This document shows, piece after piece, positions 25,355 to 35,117 of a DNA stretch of 64,000 nt. Origin of the DNA: Pseudomonas cichorii (GTDB taxonomy: Bacteria; Pseudomonadota; Gammaproteobacteria; Pseudomonadales; Pseudomonadaceae); NCBI RefSeq assembly GCF_015471405.1, contig NZ_BLVZ01000003.1:1-64000 (forward strand). The letters run 5' to 3'. Each line of letters begins with the position of its first letter. The first letter of the stretch is position 1. Below the pieces are notes generated by a model, which was not told the DNA's origin, searched no databases, and was given only the letters and a program-made list of their open reading frames with translations. Both the position numbers and the translations under genes were made by a program.

Positions 25355-27139
25355 ATGAGCCCACAACACGACACTGTCGGCACGACCACAAAAGAGCCCT
25401 TGAGCCATACCGGGCTGCTGAAACTGGCACCCACAATGTTTGCCATCGCCATCGGTTGCGCCGTGGCCTCGACCCTGCTCAGCCTGGTGCCGCTGTGGTG
25501 CATCTACAAGATTGCGCAGATGCTGCTCAATACCGCACCCAATGCCGAAGCCGCCCTGGGCTGGGGGCTGGCAGCGCTTTTTGCCGTTCTGTTGCGCTGG
25601 CTGATCATGACCGTCAGCCATGTAACCGCCCACCTGGCGGCCTTCGAGCTATTACGCCAGCTGCGCAGCCGTATCGCCCGGCATCTGGGCGAAGTCCCCT
25701 TGAGCTTCTTCAACAAGAACAGCAGCACGGACCTGCGTCGCACAATCAACGACGACGTCGGCTCTCTTGAAGGCTTTTTTGCTCACTCACTCCCCGACTC
25801 CATAGCCGCCGCCGTAATGCCGCCGCTGACCCTGATCGTGCTGCTTTGCATCGACTGGCGACTGGCACTGGCCTGTATTGCCCCGCTGCCCCTGGCCTTT
25901 ATGGCGCAGATGCTGATGGTCAAGGGCTCGGCCGAACGCATGGCCAAATGGCAAAGCCTGCAACAGCAGATTTCCCAGAGCTTCAGCGAGTACCTGCAAG
26001 GTATACAGGTCGTGAAAAGCTTCGGCCTGACCAGCCTGCGCTTCGGCACACTGAGCAAGGACATTCGCGGTGCCGCTGAGTGGGTGGCCGGCTTTGCCCG
26101 CAAGAGTTCGCTGTTCTGGGTGGTGTTCTCGGGCCTGCTCAGCGCCAACCTGATCATCGTTGCGCCACTGGGTGCCTGGCTGCTGCTGGCAGGCAAGATC
26201 ACCCTGGAAACATTGCTGTTGTTTCTGCTTCTCGCCCCCGCCGTACTGATGCCACTGCTGCGCCTGACCTACATGCTCGGCGATCAGGTACAACGCAATG
26301 CGGCACTGGCCCGTATCAACGAGGTGTTGCTCAGCCCGGCGATGAGCGAAAACCCGGACGCCCGCATCCCCGATGCGCCACTGGACCTGCGCCTGGAAAA
26401 CGTCTCCCACACCTATGGCGAAAGAAAAGCCCTGAACCAGGTCAGCTTCAGCGCCCAGGCAGGCCAGTTGACAGCGCTGGTCGGCCCGAGCGGCTCCGGC
26501 AAGAGCACCGTGGCGCAACTGGTTTGCCGTCTGTTCGATGCCGACAGCGGCAGTATCACTCTGGGCGGCACGGATCTGCGTGACTGGCCGCTGGAAGCCT
26601 TGCTCGAACGGGTCGCGTCGGTATTCCAGCAGGTTCACCTGTTCGACGGCACAGTGCTCGACAACCTGCTGCTGGCCAGGCCCGATGCCGATCAGGCCAG
26701 CGTCGAAGCCGCCGCCCGCGCAGCCTGTGCCCATGACTTCATTCAGCGTCTGCCGCAGGGCTATCAGACCCGAATCGGCGAAGGCGGAGCGCAACTGTCC
26801 GGTGGCGAACGCCAGCGGCTGTCCATCGCCCGCGCCCTGCTCAAGAACGCTCCGGTACTGATTCTTGATGAAGCCACCGCCTATGCCGACAGCGAAAACG
26901 AAGCGCTGATCCAGGAAGCTCTGGCCAATCTGTGCCGAGGCCGCACGGTGCTGATGATCGCCCACCGCCTGCATACCGTGATTGCCGCCCAGCGCATCGT
27001 CGTGCTGGATCAGGGGCAAGTGTGCGGCATCGGTCGTCATGAAGAGCTGCTTGAAGGCTGCACGCTGTATCGACAGCTCTGGCAAGACCACACACGTATT
27101 CGCCAATGGCAACTGAGCAGTACAGGAGTATCGGCATGA
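25355..27139 (+). CDS. ybtP: ABC half-transporter, YbtP-like
   Basis: The 594-residue protein fuses six membrane helices (about 25-320) to an ATPase. Walker A is GPSGSGKST (about 377-385), the signature is LSGGERQR, and Walker B runs into ILDEATAYAD. The AYAD variant after DEAT is a feature I recall in YbtP-type proteins. It has the exporter (type IV) fold, but YbtP-YbtQ of Yersinia are required for uptake of ferric yersiniabactin. It overlaps the next half-transporter by 4 bases, and the two should form a heterodimer in the inner membrane. GGAG is present 7 bases before the ATG. Confidence 0.87.
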   Translation: MSPQHDTVGTTTKEPLSHTGLLKLAPTMFAIAIGCAVASTLLSLVPLWCIYKIAQMLLNTAPNAEAALGWGLAALFAVLLRWLIMTVSHVTAHLAAFELLRQLRSRIARHLGEVPLSFFNKNSSTDLRRTINDDVGSLEGFFAHSLPDSIAAAVMPPLTLIVLLCIDWRLALACIAPLPLAFMAQMLMVKGSAERMAKWQSLQQQISQSFSEYLQGIQVVKSFGLTSLRFGTLSKDIRGAAEWVAGFARKSSLFWVVFSGLLSANLIIVAPLGAWLLLAGKITLETLLLFLLLAPAVLMPLLRLTYMLGDQVQRNAALARINEVLLSPAMSENPDARIPDAPLDLRLENVSHTYGERKALNQVSFSAQAGQLTALVGPSGSGKSTVAQLVCRLFDADSGSITLGGTDLRDWPLEALLERVASVFQQVHLFDGTVLDNLLLARPDADQASVEAAARAACAHDFIQRLPQGYQTRIGEGGAQLSGGERQRLSIARALLKNAPVLILDEATAYADSENEALIQEALANLCRGRTVLMIAHRLHTVIAAQRIVVLDQGQVCGIGRHEELLEGCTLYRQLWQDHTRIRQWQLSSTGVSA

Positions 27140-28881
27140 TCGCCAATCTGATGCGAGCCGGTGAACGCCTGGCCGGCCAGCGTGACCCACATCTGAATCA
27201 GGGCCTGCGCCTTGCAGTGCTGGAAGGCCTGTTGAGCGCTGCGCCTTACCCTTTGTTGTACTGGTTGCTCGACAGCCTGCTCAAAGGCACGTCCACCACC
27301 TTGAGCGTGATCGGGCTGGCACTGGCGATGCTCGCCTGCCTGATTGCCCGAATCGTCACCGGCGCAATCGGCACACCGCTGATCTTCACCGGTGCCTACG
27401 CCATGATGGCCAACGCCCGCATTCGCCTTGTGGACCATCTGCAAAAGCTGCCTCTTGGCTGGTTCGGCAAGACCCACAGCGGCGAAATCAGCGCTCGGGT
27501 CACCGGTGACCTGGCACTGGTAGAACATCTCTGGTCACACTTTCTCGGCGTCTTCGCCCTGTCGCTTGCGAAGCTGGCCTTTCTACTGATCTTCCTGTTC
27601 TGGCTGGAACCCGTGCTGGCCTTCGCTGTGCTGGCCATGCTCCCATTGGCCTGCCTGGCCATCTATGTGGCGATCCGCAAGACTCTGGTGCATGCCGACC
27701 GCATGCTCACCAATAACAACCGCACCCAGGCAGCGTTGCAGGAATACATTCAAGGCATTGCGGTGATCCGCAGCTTCGGCCGGTTCGGCAGCGCCCTGCA
27801 ACGCTTGAACAAAGTGATGGATGCGCAGCATCAGGCGATGGTCAGCATCGAACTGAAACCGGCACCCTGGGTCGGGCTGTTCGGACTGGTGATCGAAGCC
27901 GGTTTCATCCTGATGGTACTGCTGGGCTGCAACCTGCTGCTCAAGGGGCAGTTGAGCATCGAAAACCTGCTCATCTTTACCGTGCTGTCCCTGCCGCTGT
28001 ATCGCCAGGCCATCGACCTGGGTTTCTCCACGCTGCTGCTGCGCTTCGGCCATCTGGCCCTGACCCGCACCGAGCAGTTGCTGGAGCAGGCACCGATGCC
28101 TGAGCCTTCCACGCCACGCAAACCCCAACACTTCGATATCGAACTCAAGAATGTGCGCTTCAGCTACGCCGAGCGTGAATCGACGGTGATCGACGGTATT
28201 TCCTGCCACATGCCAGCGGGCACCCTGACCGCACTGGTCGGCCCGAGCGGAGCCGGCAAAAGCACTCTGGCGCATCTGGTCGCAAGGCTCTGGGACATCG
28301 ACAGCGGTCACTTGCAGATTGGCGGCATCGAGGCCCGTGAGATTGGCAGTCAGTACCTGCAAGAACACATCTCCATGGTCTTCCAGGACGTCACGCTGTT
28401 CTCCGGCACCGTGCTGGACAACCTGCTGGTCGGCAAGCCCGGCGCAAGCGAACAGGAAGTCATCCACGCCGCACGCCTTGCTCAGGCCCACGACTTTATC
28501 GAGGCCCTGCCAGACGGTTACGCCACGCGGATTGGCGAAAACGGCGGCTGGCTTTCAGGTGGCGAACGCCAACGCCTGTCCATTGCCCGTGCCCTGCTCA
28601 AGAACAGCCCGATCCTGTTGCTCGATGAAGCCACTTCCAGCGTCGATCCGTCCTCGGAAGCCGCTATTCAACTGGGGCTCGATGCATTGGTGCGTGACCG
28701 CACCGTGCTGGTCATCGCTCACCGCCTGCACAACATCCAGCACGCCGACCAGATTCTGGTCATGGATCGCGGGCGCATCGTCGAGCAGGGCCGTCACGAC
28801 GAGCTTCTGGAGCTGAACGGTCTTTACGCACATTTATGGAATCAGCAGAGCCGGGCACGGCACTGGAACCTGAACACCTGA
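27136..28881 (+). CDS. ybtQ: ABC half-transporter, YbtQ-like
   Basis: This is the partner of the 25355 protein, about 581 residues, with the same layout: six membrane helices then ATPase. Walker A is GPSGAGKST, the signature LSGGERQR and Walker B LLLDEATSSVD. The true start is ATG 27136, which overlaps the upstream stop codon and has AGGAG 7 bases away; the open frame begins 30 bases earlier. It probably imports the iron-loaded siderophore into the cytosol with YbtP, or exports the free siderophore. The next gene is the NRPS, 59 bases downstream. Confidence 0.87.
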   Translation: MIANLMRAGERLAGQRDPHLNQGLRLAVLEGLLSAAPYPLLYWLLDSLLKGTSTTLSVIGLALAMLACLIARIVTGAIGTPLIFTGAYAMMANARIRLVDHLQKLPLGWFGKTHSGEISARVTGDLALVEHLWSHFLGVFALSLAKLAFLLIFLFWLEPVLAFAVLAMLPLACLAIYVAIRKTLVHADRMLTNNNRTQAALQEYIQGIAVIRSFGRFGSALQRLNKVMDAQHQAMVSIELKPAPWVGLFGLVIEAGFILMVLLGCNLLLKGQLSIENLLIFTVLSLPLYRQAIDLGFSTLLLRFGHLALTRTEQLLEQAPMPEPSTPRKPQHFDIELKNVRFSYAERESTVIDGISCHMPAGTLTALVGPSGAGKSTLAHLVARLWDIDSGHLQIGGIEAREIGSQYLQEHISMVFQDVTLFSGTVLDNLLVGKPGASEQEVIHAARLAQAHDFIEALPDGYATRIGENGGWLSGGERQRLSIARALLKNSPILLLDEATSSVDPSSEAAIQLGLDALVRDRTVLVIAHRLHNIQHADQILVMDRGRIVEQGRHDELLELNGLYAHLWNQQSRARHWNLNT

Positions 28882-28940
28882 ACCCTACGCGCCGCGCAAA
28901 TCCTGCGCGGCACGAGTACTTGTCTGGATGGAGTCTTACC

Positions 28941-31900
28941 ATGTACACATCGACCAGAAAAGCCTCGACTACGCGCGGCACAACGCTTGAAGACTTCGAC
29001 CCTGCAACACTGGTTGATGAAATCGCCAAGCAACTTCGCTTGCCCGTCGAACAGCTACCAGGCGATGCCAACCTTCTACGGCTGGGCCTTGATTCAATGC
29101 ACCTGATGGCCTGGCTCAATCGCTTTCGTCGCCTGGGCTTCAAGGTGACCTTGAGCGAGCTTTATGACCACCCGACGCTGGAGGGCTGGCAAAACCTGCT
29201 GGCCAATGCCCGCGCCAAAGTTTCGGGTGCCGCAGTACCACAAGCCACCGAACCGCTGCCGCGCATGAGCGATGGCCAGCCATTCCCGCTGACCGCCGTG
29301 CAGCACGCCTATCTGGTAGGCCGCTCCAGCGAGCAGCCACTGGGCGGCGTGGGTTGCCATCTGTATCAGGAATTCGATGGCCATGGGCTGACAGCACAGG
29401 TGCTGGAGCCTGCGATCTATCAGCTGATCGAACGCCATCCGATGCTCAAGACCCGCTTTCTGGCCAACGGTCGCCAGCAATGGCAACCACACGCCTCATG
29501 GCCGGGCCTGAAGGTTCATGACCTGCGTCAGCACGACCAGGCTTCGCGCCAGCAGACCCTCCTGCAATTGCGTGAGCAACTGGGCCATCGTCGTCTGCAG
29601 GTCGAGATCGGTGAAACCTTCGACTTCCAGTTGTGCCTGCTGCCTGAAGGCAAACACCGGCTGCTGGTCAATATCGACCTGCTGGTCTGCGATGCCGCCA
29701 GCTTCAACCAGTTGTTCGAGGAACTGATTGCCCTGATAGCAGACCAGCCGCTGCCGCCCTCGCCCACCGATTACGACTTTTGCAGTTACCTGACACAGGT
29801 CGAGCGCAACGATCAGGCACGTATCGAACAGGCCAAAGCCTGGTGGATGGCGCGTCTGGACGATTTGCCGCTAGCCCCGATCCTGCCTTTGGCGCAAGAA
29901 CCCGAGCGTATCGAACAGGTCCGCATCAGCCGCCGTCGCGGACAACTGGACGCCGCGCAATGGCAGGTTTTCAAGGAGCACGCCGGCAACCACGGCGTAA
30001 CCCCGACCATGGCGCTGGCCACATTGTTCAGCGCGGTGCTGGGTCGCTGGAGCGGCCAACAGAAACTGCTGCTGAACCTGACCCTGTTCGACCGCCAGCC
30101 GCTGCACTCAGCCGTAGCCGGCATGATTGCCGACTTCACCAATATCCTGCCGCTGCCTGTGGAATGCGACGGCCAGACCTTTGCCGAACTGGCACTGGCC
30201 AATCAGCGCACGTTCGCCGAGGTTCATGAACACAGCGCCTGGTCCGGTGTTGAAGTGCTGCGCGAACTCAAGAAGCACCAGCGCCATCCCCATGGCGCGC
30301 CGTTGGTGTTCACCAGCAATCTGGGACGCCCGCTGTATGGCGAAGCCGAAGCAAGCTCCATCGGCGAACTGGGCTGGGGCATTTCCCAGACCCCGCAAGT
30401 GTGGATCGACCACCTGGCGTTCGAGCACCGTGGCCAGATCATGCTGCAATGGGACAGCAACAACGACCTGTTCCCCAAAGGGCTGACCGACACGCTGTTC
30501 GAGGTCTATTTCGAGCAGGTGCTTGCCTTGATTGCTGACCCGAGCGGCTGGTCACGTCCGCTTCCGGAACTGATGCCTGCCACCCAGCGAGTGGTTCGCG
30601 AGCTGGTGAACGCCACAGCGCGTCCTGTGCCTGCCGGCCTGCTGCACGACGCCGTTTTCGCCCAGGCTGAACATCGTCCAGACGCCATCGCCTTGATTCA
30701 GGGCGAGCGTCAGTTGAGCTTTGCCCAGTTGATCGACCAGGCCAGTCGCCTTGCCGGCAGCCTGCAAGCCCGAGGCGTGAGCGCAGGCGATACGGTCGCG
30801 GTCAGCATGTTCAAGGATATCGGCCAGATCATTGCCGTACTGGGCATTCTCAAGGCCGGAGCCATTTACGTTCCCGTGCCACCTGATCAACCGCTGGCGC
30901 GACGCCTGGGGATCTATAAAGGTGCCGGGGTCAAGTGCGTGCTGACCAGCGCGGAAGAACCTCGCGAAAGCGAAATCGACAACCGTCTCGACTGGCAGCA
31001 GGCAATCCTCGGTGAACCCTTGCTTGAGCAAGTGCCGGTGGATGTGCAACAACCGGCCTACATCATCTACACCTCGGGTTCCACCGGCGAACCCAAAGGC
31101 GTGGTCATCAGCCATCAGAGCGCCCTGAACACCTGCGTGGATATCAGCCAACGCCATCAAGTCGACGAAAACGACCGGGTACTGGCCCTCTCGGCGCTGC
31201 ATTTCGACCTGTCGGTCTACGACATCTTCGGCGTGCTCGGTTCAGGCGCTTCGGTGGTGCTGGTCAACGAGCAGCAGCGCCGTGACCCGGCGCTGTGGTG
31301 CGACCTGATCGTGAAACACGGCATCACGCTCTGGAACAGCGTACCTGCCCTGTTCGACATGCTGCTGACCTACAGCGAAGGTTTCGAGCTGCACAGCCCG
31401 TCACATCTGCGGGTGGTCATGCTGTCCGGCGACTGGATCGGCCTGGACCTGCCCGAGCGCTATCACCAGTACCGCGCCGACGGCCAGTTCGTGGCCATGG
31501 GCGGTGCGACGGAAGCGGCGATCTGGTCCAACACCTGCACCGTGGCGCGTGTCGAGCCGAACTGGCGCTCGATTCCCTACGGCCAGCCGCTGGCCAACCA
31601 GAGCTATCGCGTGGTGGATGAGCTGGGTCGCGACTGCCCCGACTGGGTTGCGGGGGAACTATGGATCGGCGGTATCGGCGTCGCACAAGGCTACTTCAAC
31701 GACATCGAGCGCAGCGCCCGTCAATTCGTCGAAGTGGACGGCGCACGCTGGTATCGCACCGGCGACATGGGCTGCTACTGGCCCGACGGCACTCTGGAGT
31801 TTCTGGGTCGTCGCGACAAGCAGGTCAAGGTCGGCGGCTATCGCATTGAGCTGGGTGAAATTGATGCAGCGTTCAACCGTCTGGATGGCGTCAAAAGCGC

Positions 31901-34900
31901 CATCAGCATGGCGCTGGGCGAGCGGGAAAAAAGTCTGGTGGCCTTTGTCGTGCCGCAAGGTTCAAGCCTGTGCAGCCCGGTGGAAGCCGACCCACGCACA
32001 CCGACCGACTATTGCGACTGGCTGACGTCTGCCTGCCTTGCCGAGCTATCGACCTCGCAAGATGCTCTGCTGGCTGATTTCCTGACCCAGCATCTGGCCC
32101 TCAACGGCCTGGACTTCAATACACCCGCCAGCCTCGACGCGGCCCTGCAAACCTATGGCGCTCAGGAACAATGGCGTGGACTGATGGGTCGCTGGCTGGA
32201 CTGGCTGAGCGCCCAGGGCCGCCTGAGCTGCAATGCCGATGGACAATGGCAGCGCACACACAGCGCCGAATCGGTCAGCAGCGCCGACAACGATTCGACT
32301 TACGCCCTCAAGGAAGCGCTGAACGCTCACCATGACGCACTCAGCGATATCCTGCGCGGCCAACGCAATGCCCGGACTTTGCTCGATCACCCTTACTGGT
32401 CGCCCGAGCATCTGTTGATGCAAAGCGCTGGCAGCAGCGCCGCCCTCGAACAACTGGCGGCCTCCATTGCCAGCCTGAGCCAGCGTCTGCAACGCCCCGT
32501 GCGGCTGATCGAAGCCGGTGCCCGCAGCGCTGTGGGCGCCGTTCATCTGCTGGAGCGACTGAGCGCCACCCAGGTGCAATACACGGCTATCGATGAGTCC
32601 CAGGCGCTGGTCCTCAAAGCCCGGGAACGTCTGGCCCGCTTTGCCCACGGCAAAGCCTGTCGCGACACCGATGCCGAACTCCAGACCCTGCGCCACAGCG
32701 CCGATGTACTGCTGATCAATAACCAGTTGCACCGCATCGATCAGTCTGAGCTGGCACTCCAGCGCTGGCTGAAACTCTGTACACCGGGCGCAGCCGTCTG
32801 CGTGCTGGAACTGGCGCAGGCTTCTGCGCTGGCATTGGTCAGCGCGGATCTGCTCAACGGCGGTCAGAGTGCCGCGCAACAGTTGCGCAACACCGCTCAC
32901 TGGCAAAACCTGCTGGCACAAGCCGGGCTGAACGCTTGCCAGGCTGATCGCCTGGGCGATGTGCAACGTCTGGTGCTGCGCGCCAGCGACACACTGCAAA
33001 AACCGGACGCGGCACGACTGGCCAAGGCACTGGCCAGCGAACTGCCCGGCTATATGATCCCGCAGCGCCTGTACTTTCTCGACGCTCTGCCCTTGACTGC
33101 CAATGGCAAGATCGACCACAAGACTCTGGCCCAGCTCTGCAAACCTGCCGTCGAAACCCTCGACGACACTCAGGCCCCGAGCACCGACAGCGAGCAATTG
33201 CTGGCCCGTCTCTGGGAAGAGCTGTTGCAGACCGGCCCGGTCCATTGCCAGAGCCAGTTCTTCCAGCTGGGCGGCGACTCCCTGCTGGCCACCCGACTGA
33301 TCGGCGAACTGGGCAAGCATGGCTATCGCGCACGGCTCGATGACCTGTTCAACTTCCCGGGCCTGCAAGCCTTCGCCGCCACTCTGGTTGCCGACAACAG
33401 CGCGCCTGCGACAAACCTGCAACATGATCCCGCTGGCCGCTATCAGCCTTTTGCCTTGAGCGATGTGCAGGAAGCCTATCTGGTGGGTCGCCAGCCCGGT
33501 TTCGTACTGGGTGGCGTAGGCGCGCATTTCTTTGTCGAGTTCAACGTCGAACAACTGGATATCCAGCGCTTCGAGTCGGTCTGGCAACAGTTGATCGCCC
33601 GCCACGACACACTGCGCGCAGTGGTGCGTGACGGGAGCATGCAAGTGCTGGAGCAGGTTCCCGCTTTTGTGCCGCAACGTCACCGCGTCAGCTCGCTGCA
33701 GGCCCCGGAAACCCTGGCGCTGCGTTATCGCCTGTCGCATCAAGTGCTGAACCCGGAACAATGGCCATTGTTCGATGTGCAAATCGCCGAGGATGGCGGC
33801 ACGCACAGCAGCGTTTTCATCAGCCTGGACAACCTGTTGCTCGACGGTATGAGCATGCAGATTCTGCTGGCCGAACTGGAAGTGCTGTATCAGCAACCCG
33901 ACCGCGAACTGGAGCCCATCGAGATCGGCTTCCGGGATTACCAGTGTCTGCGTGCCGCGCAACCCGAGGCCGTCAACGCCCAGGCCTACTGGCAGCGCCG
34001 CCTGGACAGTCTGCCGTCCGCGCCGCGCCTGCCATTGCGACAGGACCCGAGCGAAGTCGGTACACCGCGCTTCGTGCGTCTGGCCGACCGGATTCCGGCA
34101 GACACCTGGGAACGCCTGAAAGCCCAGGCACACCAGCACCAGTTGACGCCTTCAGGCCTGCTGCTCAGTGCATTCGCCGCCGTGCTTTCGGCCTGGAGCA
34201 GCGAGCGTGAACTGACCCTGAACCTGACGCTGTTCGACCGTCAGCCGTTGCACCCGCACATCGACCGGGTACTGGGCGACTTCACGTCATTGCTGTTGCT
34301 GGCCTGGCAACCGACCGGCCAGTGGCTCGGCAGCGCTCAACGCCTGCAACAGCGGCTCTGGCGCGATCTGGCCCAACGGGATCACTCGGCCATCCGGGTC
34401 ATGCGCGAACTGGCCAGACGCAACGGTATGACTGCCGCGCAGATGCCGGTGGTGTTCACCAGCGCGCTGGGCTTCGACAAAGGCCGCTTCATGGCCGAGT
34501 CGTCCTGGCTCAAGCCGGTCTGGGGCATTTCCCAGACGCCACAGATCTGGCTGGACCATCAGGTCTACGAGTCGGAAGGCGACCTGTGCCTGAACTGGGA
34601 TGCCGTCGAGGCGCTGTTCGAGCCAGAGATGCTGCGCGCCATGTTTGCGCAGTACGTTGCCTTGTTGCATCAACTGGCCGAACAACCGCAGGCATGGGCC
34701 TTGCCGCTGGAGCAACTGGTGACGCGCAAACAGGCAGGCGCCTCAATCGCCACCCTGCCCCGCGCACTGCCAGTACCGACGCCGGTTGACACCGGCAGCC
34801 AGGTCGATGAGCAGATCGTCGAACAGATCCGCCAGAGCTTCAGCGAAGTGATGGGGCTGAAGCTGCACGACGCCCGGCAGAACTTCTTCGATGCGGGCGC

Positions 34901-35117
34901 CAGCTCCCTGAAGCTGGTGCAGTTGCATATCCGTCTGACTCAGTCGGGCTACCCGCAACTGCAAGTCACGGACCTGTTCGGCTACCCCAATGCCCATGCG
35001 CTGGCCTTGCATCTGAGCCAGACAGCGCCAGTCAGCGAAGATCTGGAACAGGCGCGTCGTACCCAGTTGACCCAGCGCAATGCCAGACGGTTACGTCGCA
35101 TCGGGAGTGCTTCATGA
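28941..35117 (+). CDS. irp2: HMWP2-like nonribosomal peptide synthetase
   Basis: The roughly 2058-residue synthetase joins salicylate to two cyclised cysteines. The domain order is that of Yersinia HMWP2. Aryl carrier: Ser52 in LGLDSMHL. Cy1: about 110-560, DLLVCDAAS. A: about 595-1400, with YTSGSTGEPKG and a Cys-type pocket, DLS-Y and AIW. A methyltransferase-like insert (epimerase type) sits between A8 and A10, with a degenerate IEAGARSAVGA in place of a SAM motif. PCP1: Ser about 1447. Cy2: about 1500-1935, DNLLLDGMS. PCP2: Ser about 1989, in the unusual AGASSL. Start ATG 28941 has GGATGGAG upstream. The stop codon overlaps the MFS gene by 4 bases. Confidence 0.93.
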   Translation: MYTSTRKASTTRGTTLEDFDPATLVDEIAKQLRLPVEQLPGDANLLRLGLDSMHLMAWLNRFRRLGFKVTLSELYDHPTLEGWQNLLANARAKVSGAAVPQATEPLPRMSDGQPFPLTAVQHAYLVGRSSEQPLGGVGCHLYQEFDGHGLTAQVLEPAIYQLIERHPMLKTRFLANGRQQWQPHASWPGLKVHDLRQHDQASRQQTLLQLREQLGHRRLQVEIGETFDFQLCLLPEGKHRLLVNIDLLVCDAASFNQLFEELIALIADQPLPPSPTDYDFCSYLTQVERNDQARIEQAKAWWMARLDDLPLAPILPLAQEPERIEQVRISRRRGQLDAAQWQVFKEHAGNHGVTPTMALATLFSAVLGRWSGQQKLLLNLTLFDRQPLHSAVAGMIADFTNILPLPVECDGQTFAELALANQRTFAEVHEHSAWSGVEVLRELKKHQRHPHGAPLVFTSNLGRPLYGEAEASSIGELGWGISQTPQVWIDHLAFEHRGQIMLQWDSNNDLFPKGLTDTLFEVYFEQVLALIADPSGWSRPLPELMPATQRVVRELVNATARPVPAGLLHDAVFAQAEHRPDAIALIQGERQLSFAQLIDQASRLAGSLQARGVSAGDTVAVSMFKDIGQIIAVLGILKAGAIYVPVPPDQPLARRLGIYKGAGVKCVLTSAEEPRESEIDNRLDWQQAILGEPLLEQVPVDVQQPAYIIYTSGSTGEPKGVVISHQSALNTCVDISQRHQVDENDRVLALSALHFDLSVYDIFGVLGSGASVVLVNEQQRRDPALWCDLIVKHGITLWNSVPALFDMLLTYSEGFELHSPSHLRVVMLSGDWIGLDLPERYHQYRADGQFVAMGGATEAAIWSNTCTVARVEPNWRSIPYGQPLANQSYRVVDELGRDCPDWVAGELWIGGIGVAQGYFNDIERSARQFVEVDGARWYRTGDMGCYWPDGTLEFLGRRDKQVKVGGYRIELGEIDAAFNRLDGVKSAISMALGEREKSLVAFVVPQGSSLCSPVEADPRTPTDYCDWLTSACLAELSTSQDALLADFLTQHLALNGLDFNTPASLDAALQTYGAQEQWRGLMGRWLDWLSAQGRLSCNADGQWQRTHSAESVSSADNDSTYALKEALNAHHDALSDILRGQRNARTLLDHPYWSPEHLLMQSAGSSAALEQLAASIASLSQRLQRPVRLIEAGARSAVGAVHLLERLSATQVQYTAIDESQALVLKARERLARFAHGKACRDTDAELQTLRHSADVLLINNQLHRIDQSELALQRWLKLCTPGAAVCVLELAQASALALVSADLLNGGQSAAQQLRNTAHWQNLLAQAGLNACQADRLGDVQRLVLRASDTLQKPDAARLAKALASELPGYMIPQRLYFLDALPLTANGKIDHKTLAQLCKPAVETLDDTQAPSTDSEQLLARLWEELLQTGPVHCQSQFFQLGGDSLLATRLIGELGKHGYRARLDDLFNFPGLQAFAATLVADNSAPATNLQHDPAGRYQPFALSDVQEAYLVGRQPGFVLGGVGAHFFVEFNVEQLDIQRFESVWQQLIARHDTLRAVVRDGSMQVLEQVPAFVPQRHRVSSLQAPETLALRYRLSHQVLNPEQWPLFDVQIAEDGGTHSSVFISLDNLLLDGMSMQILLAELEVLYQQPDRELEPIEIGFRDYQCLRAAQPEAVNAQAYWQRRLDSLPSAPRLPLRQDPSEVGTPRFVRLADRIPADTWERLKAQAHQHQLTPSGLLLSAFAAVLSAWSSERELTLNLTLFDRQPLHPHIDRVLGDFTSLLLLAWQPTGQWLGSAQRLQQRLWRDLAQRDHSAIRVMRELARRNGMTAAQMPVVFTSALGFDKGRFMAESSWLKPVWGISQTPQIWLDHQVYESEGDLCLNWDAVEALFEPEMLRAMFAQYVALLHQLAEQPQAWALPLEQLVTRKQAGASIATLPRALPVPTPVDTGSQVDEQIVEQIRQSFSEVMGLKLHDARQNFFDAGASSLKLVQLHIRLTQSGYPQLQVTDLFGYPNAHALALHLSQTAPVSEDLEQARRTQLTQRNARRLRRIGSAS

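Noticed and set aside
32046..34139. A 697-codon antisense open frame opposite the HMWP2-like gene
   Set aside because: This is the same GC-bias effect; the plus strand carries the A-domain insert, PCP1 and Cy2.
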